Positions 8,214 to 16,614 of a stretch of 64,000 nt of DNA are shown piece after piece. The position numbers were made by a program, and so were the translations under genes. The notes below the pieces were generated by a model. That model searched no databases. It was not told the origin of the DNA and was given only the letters and a program-made list of their open reading frames with translations. How positions within the stretch are numbered: position 1 is the first letter of the stretch; each line of letters opens with the position of its first letter. Origin of the DNA: DRYM01 sp964564025. Lineage in GTDB: Archaea; Thermoproteota; Thermoprotei_A; EX4484-217-1. Location: NCBI GenBank assembly GCA_964564025.1, contig CAZLZO010000006.1:1-64000 (forward strand). Direction: 5' to 3'.

Positions 8214-8945
8214 CTAGTATTTCTCAAAATAGTGGAAGCGTTTTACACCCATTTTCTCTGGATGGAAGGGTAAGTTAATTTCAGGCTTTTGATGTTTAAG
8301 GATAGCTTTTAAAAGCATATCCTCCCTAGGTATACCAACAAATTCTACGTTCCCATTAATAGCTATGGTCGGTACTGCTGTAACTCCGTAAAAATCGGCT
8401 ATATCAGAGTTCTCTAATGCTTCAATAGTATCTGCTATTATTTTGCCTTTACTGGCAAAAGCAAACATGTTTGCTTCAAGAGCTGCATATGGGCAGTAAG
8501 GGCAAGTGGGTGTAACTATTACTTCAACATACGCTTTTCCTGTTAATTTAGTCTTCAACTCAGCTATTATTTGTGGGTTTAAGCCTGTGTCTTCTGTTGA
8601 AAGCCTTATTATTGTTTCAACAAGTCCTCTAACTTCCTCTCCTGCTGGTACTCCGGTGTATCTAATGTATCCGTTATAAAGTAGTACTGATGGAACCCTA
8701 TTAACAAAGTATTTTTCGAAAGTTTTCTCATCTTTCTCTTTCCAAAATATTTTCACTATAACTTTTCCTTCCGATGTTTCCTTAAGAAGTTCGCAAAGAT
8801 CAATTGCTGTTTCACAGTATTCGCACTCAGGGTCTTTAGAAACAAACACTAAACATTCAACATTATTCACCATATCCTTAAATGCTTCTCTTAGTGCCTC
8901 CCTAGTGTCTTCATCAACTTCTAGAACCATCACATTTCTCCTCAA
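8214..8945 (-). CDS. protein disulfide oxidoreductase with two thioredoxin folds (PDO)
   Basis: Archaeal PDO catalyses formation and shuffling of cytoplasmic disulfides, which are common in hyperthermophiles. The 243 residues form two thioredoxin-like units, each with an active site: C41-E-Y-C44 and C148-P-Y-C151. Each unit also has its cis-proline (VPSVLLY near 85 and AVPTIAI in the second). Length and layout match the Pyrococcus and Sulfolobus glutaredoxin-like PDO. The N-terminal MRRNVMVLEVD leaves room for a slightly later start. It is separated from cobO by 68 bases. Confidence 0.9.
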   Translation of the reverse strand: MRRNVMVLEVDEDTREALREAFKDMVNNVECLVFVSKDPECEYCETAIDLCELLKETSEGKVIVKIFWKEKDEKTFEKYFVNRVPSVLLYNGYIRYTGVPAGEEVRGLVETIIRLSTEDTGLNPQIIAELKTKLTGKAYVEVIVTPTCPYCPYAALEANMFAFASKGKIIADTIEALENSDIADFYGVTAVPTIAINGNVEFVGIPREDMLLKAILKHQKPEINLPFHPEKMGVKRFHYFEKY

Positions 8946-9013
8946 ACTCTTAGTTTCTTTGCAAAAATTACTTAGTAGCTCTTTTAATCTCTTTCGCCAT
9001 TAGAAATGTTAAA

Positions 9014-9535
9014 TTAGTATTCTATACCTTTTTTAGCTGCTACTCCTTTGTCAAAATAATGTTTAATCTTCTTCATTTCAGTAACTAAGTCTGCTAGATT
9101 AACAATTTCTTTAGGGGCTTTTCTTCCAGTAAGTACTATTTCGGCTCCCACTTTTTCCGCTGCCTCTATAAGCTTAAACGCTTTCTCTAAGGGGACAATC
9201 TTATAAGCTAAAACAACATTTAATTCATCAAGTATTATTAGTTCAGGTTTGAAAATATTTATTACTTTTAAAACTTTATCTAAGCCTTTACTTATTATTT
9301 CAACAACATCTTTGGGAGGAGACTTTAGGTTTATGAGGCGTTTAGGCCCTATTTGAATATATTTTACGGGAAATCCTTGTGACTCCAAATATTCAAAAAG
9401 CGTACTTTCCCCGGTTTCCCGGCCTTTTAGCAATTGTACGATGAGTACTTTTTTTCTCCACCCTAGAGCTCTAATAGCTAATCCTAATGCAGCTGTAGTT
9501 TTGCCTTTTCCATTGCCTGTATATACGTGTAACAT
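9014..9535 (-). CDS. cobO: cob(I)alamin adenosyltransferase (CobO/BtuR)
   Basis: CobO transfers the adenosyl group of ATP to cobalt, giving adenosylcobalamin. The 173 residues begin with the P-loop TGNGKGKTT (6-14) and continue with the family phrases VLIVQLLKG and LIILDELNVVL (Walker B). The C terminus H-Y-F-D-K-G-V is also typical. The gene lies 10 bases downstream of the ribonucleotide reductase on the same strand. That reductase uses adenosylcobalamin, so the pair likely couples cofactor production to its main consumer. Confidence 0.92.
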   Translation of the reverse strand: MLHVYTGNGKGKTTAALGLAIRALGWRKKVLIVQLLKGRETGESTLFEYLESQGFPVKYIQIGPKRLINLKSPPKDVVEIISKGLDKVLKVINIFKPELIILDELNVVLAYKIVPLEKAFKLIEAAEKVGAEIVLTGRKAPKEIVNLADLVTEMKKIKHYFDKGVAAKKGIEY

Positions 9536-9545
9536 TTAACTTTCC

Positions 9546-12149
9546 CTAAATATCGCAAGTTAGGCATCCACCTGCATATTCTTCTGAAGCACTTACGTAT
9601 TCTTCATTCTTTATCCTAATTTTAGATGATGTAAGCTTAAGTGTTTTTAAACGTTGTTTTAAGCCTTCACCATTTTTAGAGTCGGTCTTATTTCTACCTT
9701 TAGATTTTTCTTCGGAATTTACGCCGAAGTATATTACTTGTTGAGACTTACTCTTATCCCTGTAAACAGTTATTCCTTTACATCCAAGCTTCCAAGCTAG
9801 CATGTAAGCTTTATATACTTCTTCTGGTGGAACTTCAGCTCTCATGTTTATTGTTTTGCTTACTCCTTGGTCAACCCATTGCTGAAACACTGCTTGGTGA
9901 AGAATATGCCATATGGGTTCAATATCATGCGCCGTTCTATATATTCTCTTCAAGCTTAAGGGAATGTTGCTCATGTGAGCTATGCTGCCTGTCTTAGCTA
10001 TTTCTTTAAATATTTTCTTATCAACTATTCCATGCTCCATAATGTCCTTCTGAAATAGCCTATTAACTTCTATAAATGTACCTACGCTTACATGCCTTAC
10101 AAAGGCTATTGCGAAAAGCGGTTCAATACTAGAAGTTGTTCCAGCAATTATACTTATACTTCCAGTAGGAGCAATGGACGTTACTGCGGCATTTCTTAAA
10201 CCGATCTTCTTTCTTAATACCTCAACAGTTTCCCAATCGACAAGAGGTCTTTCGTCAACAATTCTCCTCACATAATCTGAAACTTCATATTTAATATTTG
10301 ATTTCTCGAAAATTTCCTTGAGAGACATAGCTGTTTTCCATGTAGGCCTATACTTTTCCGGGTCATATCCTGGAAAACTGCCTCTTCTACCTGCAAGCAT
10401 AATGGATTCTAAAATAGCGTTATATTCTATCCATTCCATAACGTGATAGGCTAGATATAGTGCGTCTGGTGTGTCGTATGGTATTTTTAGTTTTATTAGC
10501 GTGTGTGCCCATCCCATTACTCCTAAGCCTATTTTCCTAGTTTTCTTAGTAGCTTCCTCAATCCTAAAATCAGGATACCTATTAGCATCAATAACATCAT
10601 CAAGAAATCTAACTGCTAGCTTAACTGTTTCAGCAAGACCTTCCCAATCTATTTTCGTTTGGTTGTTTTCTGTTTTTACGAATTTTTCTAGGTTTATTGA
10701 TCCTAAGTTACATGATTCCCAAGGTAAAGCAGGAACCTCACCACAAGGATTAGTAGCATTAATTTTCCCAAGATACCATACTGGGTGTCTCTTGTTAATA
10801 GTGTCTATGAATAGTAAGCCTGGATCTCCAGAGTCCCATGCTGAATAGGCTATTTCGTTAAAAAGCTTCCTAGCGTTAACTTTTTTAACGATAGCTTTTT
10901 CATGTTCTGCTATGGCTAATGCTTCATCGAACGTTAGGATTGTTGTTTCTGAAAGAAGTATTGAGCCTCCCTTTTCCTCAAGTTCCTCAAGTATTTCTTT
11001 TTGTACCCACTCCTCTTCTATACTGTGTCTAGCTTTGACTATTCCATAATACTTAGAATTGTGGCCTAGGTCCTTATCTAAAAGTGTTTTTCTAGGGTTA
11101 ATAAGTGGCCATTCTTCATCTTTTTCGATAGCTTCAAAAAATCTATCATAAACCCCCACTGATATGTTGAAGTTTTGCAGATTGATGTCCTTTAATTTCC
11201 CGGATTTTGCTTTAATGAATTTTTCAATGTCAGCATGCCAAATATGTAGAACTCCCATGTTAGCTCCACGTCTTCTACCTCCTTGCTTAATAACGTCTGT
11301 TGCTACATCAAACATTCTCATAAAGCTTAGTGGACCTGATGCTACACCAGCTGTTGAAGCTACGACGTCTCCTTCAGGCCTTAGCTCTGAAAAATCCCAT
11401 CCTGTTCCACCACCAGACTTCTGAATGAGTGCCATTGCCCTTAGGGAATCCATTATGCCTTCTCCTTCAGGTGTAGTCATGGCGTCTCTTATTGGAAGAA
11501 CAAAGCATGCTGAGAGAACGCCAACTTTTGTTCCGGCATTCATGAGTGTTGGTGAATTCGGAATAAACTTAAGATCGCTAAGTATTCTATAGAATTCCTC
11601 TTCAACCTTAGCTATTTCTTCCTCGGAGGCTCCATAAAGTTTTTCAATAGAGGCTAAATGCTTAGCAACTCTTCTAAAAAGCATTTGCGGAGTTTCGATA
11701 ATCCTTAATGTTTCAGAATTCTTAAGTAAATAGCGTCTTTCTAAAAGCTTTATTGCATTAAATGTTAATTTAAGATCTTTCTTATCTAAAAGCTTATTTA
11801 CGAAGCCTGCCTCTTTATAAATACGTTTTAAAGTATATGCTTTAGCTAATTCTTCGTATAGAGGTTTCTCAATGCTTGACTCTATAAGTGTTCTCTCAAT
11901 GATGTCGGAAATTTCCTTCGAAAAAATTCTTCCACCGTTAGATTTTGCTCTCTCATAAACCTCCTTAGAAATTTTCCTTGCAAGAGAGTGTATATCTATA
12001 GGTATTGGTTGCCCTGTTACAACAGACAGTTCAACCAGAGTATTTTCTAGACTCCTCTCAATTTTCTCCATAAGGAATTTTTCAACACTTCCATCAGATT
12101 TAATAACCTCTACTCTACTCTCCCCCGCCTCCGCAACCCTAACCTCCAT
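9546..12149 (-). CDS. nrdJ: ribonucleoside-diphosphate reductase, adenosylcobalamin-dependent (class II)
   Basis: Class II reductase makes deoxyribonucleotides using a radical from adenosylcobalamin. The 867 residues start with an ATP-cone domain (about 10-105), followed by the ten-stranded barrel. NATNPCGEVPALPWESCNLGSINL holds the N-C-E active-site group, SACFVLP holds a redox cysteine, and APTGSISI binds phosphate. The C terminus ends GGCLTCDI, the swinging CxxC that re-reduces the active site. No small-subunit gene is nearby, and cobO follows immediately, both agreeing with class II. The lysine-rich stretch before the C terminus is a linker. No intein is seen. Confidence 0.93.
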   Translation of the reverse strand: MEVRVAEAGESRVEVIKSDGSVEKFLMEKIERSLENTLVELSVVTGQPIPIDIHSLARKISKEVYERAKSNGGRIFSKEISDIIERTLIESSIEKPLYEELAKAYTLKRIYKEAGFVNKLLDKKDLKLTFNAIKLLERRYLLKNSETLRIIETPQMLFRRVAKHLASIEKLYGASEEEIAKVEEEFYRILSDLKFIPNSPTLMNAGTKVGVLSACFVLPIRDAMTTPEGEGIMDSLRAMALIQKSGGGTGWDFSELRPEGDVVASTAGVASGPLSFMRMFDVATDVIKQGGRRRGANMGVLHIWHADIEKFIKAKSGKLKDINLQNFNISVGVYDRFFEAIEKDEEWPLINPRKTLLDKDLGHNSKYYGIVKARHSIEEEWVQKEILEELEEKGGSILLSETTILTFDEALAIAEHEKAIVKKVNARKLFNEIAYSAWDSGDPGLLFIDTINKRHPVWYLGKINATNPCGEVPALPWESCNLGSINLEKFVKTENNQTKIDWEGLAETVKLAVRFLDDVIDANRYPDFRIEEATKKTRKIGLGVMGWAHTLIKLKIPYDTPDALYLAYHVMEWIEYNAILESIMLAGRRGSFPGYDPEKYRPTWKTAMSLKEIFEKSNIKYEVSDYVRRIVDERPLVDWETVEVLRKKIGLRNAAVTSIAPTGSISIIAGTTSSIEPLFAIAFVRHVSVGTFIEVNRLFQKDIMEHGIVDKKIFKEIAKTGSIAHMSNIPLSLKRIYRTAHDIEPIWHILHQAVFQQWVDQGVSKTINMRAEVPPEEVYKAYMLAWKLGCKGITVYRDKSKSQQVIYFGVNSEEKSKGRNKTDSKNGEGLKQRLKTLKLTSSKIRIKNEEYVSASEEYAGGCLTCDI

Positions 12150-12342
12150 GAACTACACCATAATCGTTATGAATTAAATGTAAGCTCACACCATGGGCAA
12201 CATAATCTATCTCATGGTAGGATATTTAAAGTTTTGACACTTCAGCAAAACAGTATTACATGATGATCATTTCTCTTTAGACCTATATAGATATATTTAT
12301 TCAGAGAATTCTGTATAAAAATCCTCTGAAATGAGGTAGCGT

Positions 12343-12393
12343 AATACCTTAAGGAAGAGACCTACGAGAGGTAGCCAAGTTTTCTAAGGTATT
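12343..12393. other. stem-loop spanning the aminotransferase stop codon
   Basis: AATACCTTA (12343-12351) pairs perfectly with TAAGGTATT (12385-12393), and after a one-base bulge the stem extends by four more pairs. The loop of about 25 bases has a small CTAC/GTAG hairpin. GAGGTAGC occurs twice, at 12333-12340 and 12368-12375. The right arm covers the aminotransferase stop codon. A TATA-like TATAAAAA lies near 12314 on the plus strand. It could be a terminator or a small RNA; the sequence does not decide. Confidence 0.4.
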
Positions 12394-13613
12394 TCGTTAT
12401 AAAAGTGCTTAATGACCTTTACTATAGCCTCAGCTATAGCTTCAATATCGCTAAGAGGTGTTATAGGGTCTGTATATAGGCTTAAGCATTTTCTTGAAAC
12501 TTCTTCAGCTATAGGTGTTTTTACTCCATCATAGCTTACATAGTTTCCTCCATAAAATGGGCATTTCCATGGGCATCCCTTGCCGTGGCCTATGAGGTTT
12601 TTCATAAAGGGGTGTTCGTATACTACCCTAGGGTACATTATCGATATTGGTGCTCCTTCGGCCCTAATGGCTTTGAATATTTCGTCTCTACGTTTAGCAA
12701 GCTTACTCTCCCTTAGTATTATTTCGAAAATGCTCCAGGAACTACTAACATACTTTCTCTCTCTTGGAAGTCTTAGCATATTTGAGTATTCGCTCAGTAT
12801 TTCCATGTACTTTTTCGCTCTAATCCTACGTTCCATATTGAATTTTTCAAGCTTTCTTAACTGATTAAGGGCTAGTGCTGCTTGCATTTCGGTCATTCTA
12901 AAGTTGAAACCTAGAATTTCGCTAAAATATCTCGTCTTCTCTCCATGGCTTCTTATAAGACGTGCTTTCTCGGCAAGTTCATCATTGTTTGTAGTAACTA
13001 CTCCTCCTTCACCGGCTGTAATGTTTTTTGTAGCATATAGGCTGAAAGCCGCTATGTCCCCTAATGAACCAGTGTATTTGCCTTTATATTTTGCTCCAAT
13101 GGCTTGCGCTGAATCCTCTATTAAGTAAATACCCTTTTTCTCAGCTATTTCTCTTAATTCATCTATTTCCGCTGGGTGTCCGAAAAGATGTACAGCAATT
13201 ATTGCCTTAGTTCTATTGGTTACTTTTTTTCGGACATCTTCAGGATCTATGGTGAGTGTTTCGGGATCTATATCCGCAAAAACGGGTATTGCATTAGCGT
13301 AAACTATGCTTGTTACGGTCGATGTAAATGTAAATGATGGAACAATGACTTCGTCTCCTGGGCCTACATCACACGCCTTTAATGCAATGTAAAGTGCTAC
13401 TGAGCCGTTAGCGACAGCTATGGCATGTTTTACACCTACTTTTGTAGCGAATTCCTTTTCAAAAGTCCTTCCATGCTCTCCAGCAAGCATTGAAAGTAAA
13501 CGGGATTTAAGAACTTTAACGACGGCTTCTATATCGTCCTCCTCTATTGTTGGACCAACAGGTATTTTATGTTTAATAAGGGGTTCTCCACCATAAAGTG
13601 CAAGTTTTTCCAA
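12384..13613 (-). CDS. DegT/DnrJ/EryC1/StrS family PLP-dependent aminotransferase
   Basis: These fold-type I enzymes transfer an amino group to nucleotide-linked ketosugars or act as sugar dehydratases. The 409 residues contain the substrate-loop phrase VANGSVALYIALKA and PSFTFTSTVTSI. The PLP-stacking region is LIEDSAQAIGA, and the Schiff-base lysine lies in SLYATKNITAGEGG. A lysine at that place indicates an aminotransferase rather than a dehydratase. It starts at TTG with GGTG about 9 bases upstream and follows the two DUF131 genes on the same strand. No other nucleotide-sugar genes are adjacent, so the substrate is open. Confidence 0.88.
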   Translation of the reverse strand: MEKLALYGGEPLIKHKIPVGPTIEEDDIEAVVKVLKSRLLSMLAGEHGRTFEKEFATKVGVKHAIAVANGSVALYIALKACDVGPGDEVIVPSFTFTSTVTSIVYANAIPVFADIDPETLTIDPEDVRKKVTNRTKAIIAVHLFGHPAEIDELREIAEKKGIYLIEDSAQAIGAKYKGKYTGSLGDIAAFSLYATKNITAGEGGVVTTNNDELAEKARLIRSHGEKTRYFSEILGFNFRMTEMQAALALNQLRKLEKFNMERRIRAKKYMEILSEYSNMLRLPRERKYVSSSWSIFEIILRESKLAKRRDEIFKAIRAEGAPISIMYPRVVYEHPFMKNLIGHGKGCPWKCPFYGGNYVSYDGVKTPIAEEVSRKCLSLYTDPITPLSDIEAIAEAIVKVIKHFYNEIP

Positions 13614-13647
13614 AACTAAAACACCTTAAAGTTAATGTATACTCCGC

Positions 13648-13935
13648 TTATACATGTGTTTTTCTAAGAATAAAACCTAGAATCATTATTGCCAGTGCCA
13701 ATAGGAGAAGCACTATCATGACCATTTCGCTATGGGGGCCGAAAGCAAAACCTATGGGTATGAAGCCGAAAATTACTAAGACCCCTCCAGAAACGTTAAC
13801 ATTGCTAGGTGCTTGCTGCTGCGCTGTAAAAGCTAGGAAAATTGTTGAAGCAAAAACTATTATGAAGCCAATTATGATGAGCAGTATTCCTAAACCTATT
13901 AGCTTACCTATGGTATTGCTGTGGATTTCACCCAA
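13648..13935 (-). CDS. DUF131 family membrane protein
   Basis: A 95-residue protein with an N-terminal membrane helix (about 10-35), the DUF131 core GGVLVIFGFIPIGFAFG and a second C-terminal helix ending in a positive tail (RKTH). DUF131 is an archaeal family of unknown function whose core usually reads GG-v-iiGPiPI-fG. It lies 7 bases downstream of a paralogue with the same layout, so this is a tandem duplication. Confidence 0.8.
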   Translation of the reverse strand: MGEIHSNTIGKLIGLGILLIIIGFIIVFASTIFLAFTAQQQAPSNVNVSGGVLVIFGFIPIGFAFGPHSEMVMIVLLLLALAIMILGFILRKTHV

Positions 13936-13942
13936 GATTTAT

Positions 13943-14233
13943 TCACCTATAGAGGTTTAAACTTATGTATGGTAGAAGGTAAAATAGTATAACTATTAGA
14001 AATAGAATGATAGCTAAAATCATAACGACTTTTGCTGCTCGCTCACTACTACCTATAACTATGGGTATTGGACCTATAATTATGACCCCGCCGCCTTCTG
14101 CTTTAGTTTCTCCTTTACCTATAGATTTTAAGATACCGTAGATTAATGCGAAGAATATTATGAAGAAACCTATGAATATTACCACTATTCCTAAGGTAAG
14201 TAGTTCACCATACGTTAACGATGTAGTATACAT
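13943..14233 (-). CDS. DUF131 family membrane protein (paralogue)
   Basis: Second DUF131 protein, with core GGGVIIIGPIPIVIGSS between two membrane helices. The frame is open further upstream to 14284, but the ATG at 14233 has GAGGTGAG seven bases before it and gives 96 residues, matching the neighbouring paralogue (95). The two probably form one unit, possibly a hetero-oligomer in the membrane (inference). Function of the family is unknown. Confidence 0.8.
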   Translation of the reverse strand: MYTTSLTYGELLTLGIVVIFIGFFIIFFALIYGILKSIGKGETKAEGGGVIIIGPIPIVIGSSERAAKVVMILAIILFLIVILFYLLPYISLNLYR

Positions 14234-14325
14234 TTTCTTGCTCACCTCAAATTGTCGGTGTTTACCGTTAGCTTTATCTCCCAACAGTATCTATGTAACT
14301 ATAGCTTTGGGGTGCCTCTTAAAAA

Positions 14326-15537
14326 GTGTCACCCGTAAAACTACCCACACATATTAAGTATAGGGCAATTCCTGTAAGAAAAATTTTAACTGATATGAAG
14401 AACTTCTCGAGCTTAATAATAGACTTAGCGTACTATGCTTTGGTGTATAATGATAAGAAGCTTGCTAATGAAGTTTTGAGAATAGAGGAATATATTGATG
14501 AGCTATGGAATTTACTGGTTATGCAAGCTTCGCTTTCAGTAAGGGATGCTGAAGACGCTGAATCAATGGTTGGGGTTATGAAGCTTGCTTCAGCAACGAA
14601 CAAAATATCTGATGCCGCTGGAGATTTAGCTGTGCTAACTCTGCTAAATATGCCTTTACATGACTCAGTAAGGGTTGCTATTATTAGTGGCGAAGAAGTT
14701 GTTTCTAGAATAAAAATACGTGAAGGAAGTGTAATAGCAAATAAAACAATAGGAAATGTTTTTTCACAATTAAACATAGCGTTAGATATTATAGCTGCGA
14801 GAAAGGGGCACTCATGGACCTTTAGCCCTATGGAAAGCTATGTTCTAGAAACAGGTGACGTAATAATAGTTAGAGGACCTAGGGAAGCCGTAAATAAGTT
14901 AAGACATGAAGCTAAAGATAAAATTACACGTGAAGAAAAAGTAGAGCATGTTGAAACAGCTGAAAAAGAAATAGCTAGAGAACTCATAGCTTTAAAGGAT
15001 CTAGGAGAATTCATGCTTGACTTAGCATACTTAGCTATAATAACAAACAATAAGGACTTAGCTCTTGAAGTTCTAGAGCTTGAAGAATACATTGATCAAA
15101 CACACATAGATTTGGAAAGAAAGGTTATAACTAAGCTTAAAAACGCAAATCCCGAGGAAATAGTGACTATTCTAAGAACAATAATTAGTTTTGAAAACAT
15201 AGCTGACGCTGCAGCTGAAATAGCAGGCATAGTTGTTTCAGAAATACCCCCACATCCAATACTTAAAACGGTAATTGAAGAATCAGAGGAAAGAGTAGTA
15301 ATAGTTCAAGTCCCAAAGGAACTTGAGAATAAAAGGATAAGTGATTTAAACCTTAGCTTACATGGTGCAGTAATAGTTGCTTTAAGGAGAAACCATGAAT
15401 GGATACTTAACCCAAGTGACGATGTGGTTTTGAGAAGCGGAGATAGGCTTATAGTTAGGTTTTATAAGGAAAGTAGTAAGCAAGTTAGAGAAGCTTTAAA
15501 AGTAAGTGAAGACATTTGGGAGAAACGTTTTAAATAA
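14326..15537 (+). CDS. PhoU domain / TrkA_C domain protein, tandem duplicated (COG3273-like)
   Basis: A 403-residue cytosolic protein made of two similar halves. Each half has a PhoU-like helical bundle (about 15-105 and 210-305) followed by a TrkA_C (RCK-C) domain (about 115-185 and 315-392). Repeated phrases include LIIDLAYYAL and FMLDLAYLAI, IEEYIDEL and LEEYIDQT, and ETGDVIIVRGP and RSGDRLIVRF. TrkA_C domains bind small ligands, often nucleotides, on ion channels and transporters, so a role in ion transport control is likely. The start is GTG with GGGGTG upstream. A hairpin follows the stop. Confidence 0.82.
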   Translation: MSPVKLPTHIKYRAIPVRKILTDMKNFSSLIIDLAYYALVYNDKKLANEVLRIEEYIDELWNLLVMQASLSVRDAEDAESMVGVMKLASATNKISDAAGDLAVLTLLNMPLHDSVRVAIISGEEVVSRIKIREGSVIANKTIGNVFSQLNIALDIIAARKGHSWTFSPMESYVLETGDVIIVRGPREAVNKLRHEAKDKITREEKVEHVETAEKEIARELIALKDLGEFMLDLAYLAIITNNKDLALEVLELEEYIDQTHIDLERKVITKLKNANPEEIVTILRTIISFENIADAAAEIAGIVVSEIPPHPILKTVIEESEERVVIVQVPKELENKRISDLNLSLHGAVIVALRRNHEWILNPSDDVVLRSGDRLIVRFYKESSKQVREALKVSEDIWEKRFK

Positions 15538-15544
15538 TAATTTC

Positions 15545-15570
15545 CTCTTAAAGAACCTCTAACTTAAGAG
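15545..15570 (+). terminator. possible terminator hairpin after the PhoU/TrkA_C gene
   Basis: CTCTTAA (15545-15551) and TTAAGAG (15564-15570) form a perfect 7-bp stem with a 12-base loop, starting 7 bases after the stop codon. A T-rich run follows about 20 bases later. Confidence 0.4.
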
Positions 15571-15673
15571 CTGGGGAATTGGGGAAATTTTTAAACTACA
15601 GCTTTAAAAGGTTTCGAAATATCTTTATAAAGTAATACTTAAGAGTAACACTAGTGTAGGGTGGTCTGTAGCT

Positions 15674-15967
15674 GTGCTTGACGAAGAAGAGTTCGAAATA
15701 ATGAGTAAATACCTCAGCGATATGCTTGATGATATAGTTGAAAGGTACAGGTATAATGTCGATTTAGACGAAGAGTATGAGGAATTACTTGAATTCATTT
15801 ATAGAAATATTGTGAGAGTGTGGTTTAGAGGTAGAAGGCCTTCTCCCACAGAGTTAGAAGCTAAATTGAGAGAAATTAGGAGAAGGGAAAAGAGGAAATT
15901 ATCTATTCTTCTAAGCTACTATATTAGCAAGTATATTAGGACAAAGAACGTACTTACTTTACGCTAG
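15674..15967 (+). CDS. hypothetical protein, 97 aa, acidic then basic
   Basis: I do not recognise this protein. It starts at GTG after GGGTGGT, preceded by TATA-like elements near 15630. The first half is very acidic (DEEEFEIMSKYL, VDLDEEYEELLEF) and helical; the second half is basic (RRREKRKLSILLSYYISKY). There are no cysteines and no membrane helix. It could be a nucleic-acid or partner-binding helical protein. Its end overlaps the stop of the converging membrane gene by four bases. Confidence 0.7.
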   Translation: MLDEEEFEIMSKYLSDMLDDIVERYRYNVDLDEEYEELLEFIYRNIVRVWFRGRRPSPTELEAKLREIRRREKRKLSILLSYYISKYIRTKNVLTLR

Positions 15968-16614
15968 CTTAAAGTTCTTAATAATTCTCTATTAGCTTTG
16001 AAAATTTTGTATAGCAAGTAAAAACTTAGTATTAAAGTCGCGTATGAAGTAAGCAATACATGTATCCCTAGATAAAGTGTATTACTTGGAAAACTTAAAC
16101 CAATACTTACCCTACGTAGGATAAGTGTACCATATTTCTCTAACACGTACACTCCATTCACTTTTCTATAGTAAAGTTTGTCACCGTAATAATCGACTAC
16201 TATAAAGGATGATTCATTAACGTGAATAACAGTACCGTAAAAGTCAAGTAATGGAACTTCTGAGCCCTTTTCAGGTTTCTCATTAAACCAGAGTATAGTA
16301 TATATTCCTGAGAAACCAATGACTCCTTCATCTATGCTGTAATATATTTTTCTTGTAGGAATTTCAACAAAATATTCAAGTTCCCTGCCTCTAAAGATCT
16401 TTAAAACTTTAGCTAAAACTTTAGAGTCAGAAATAATTACTTCTGAAACTTTAAACTCTATTTTAGTTTCATTTTGCTTAAATAGAAGATATTTAGGAAC
16501 TTGAACCTTACCATACATGGACTCATTAATGTTCAGTGCGTAATATATGTAAGGCAAAGTCATCATAGCTGCTAACGTTAAGCATGCCACTATGAAAATG
16601 AGCTTAGCGTTCAA
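15964..16614 (-). CDS. hypothetical membrane protein downstream of the transglutaminase gene
   Basis: A 216-residue protein with an N-terminal membrane helix (about 4-26, could be a signal anchor), a beta-rich extracytoplasmic middle with two Asn-glycosylation-like sites, and a C-terminal membrane helix (about 178-202) followed by a short basic cytoplasmic tail. I recognise no family. It overlaps the upstream transglutaminase-like gene by 11 bases, so the two are translationally coupled and probably work together at the cell surface. Confidence 0.75.
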   Translation of the reverse strand: MNAKLIFIVACLTLAAMMTLPYIYYALNINESMYGKVQVPKYLLFKQNETKIEFKVSEVIISDSKVLAKVLKIFRGRELEYFVEIPTRKIYYSIDEGVIGFSGIYTILWFNEKPEKGSEVPLLDFYGTVIHVNESSFIVVDYYGDKLYYRKVNGVYVLEKYGTLILRRVSIGLSFPSNTLYLGIHVLLTSYATLILSFYLLYKIFKANRELLRTLS

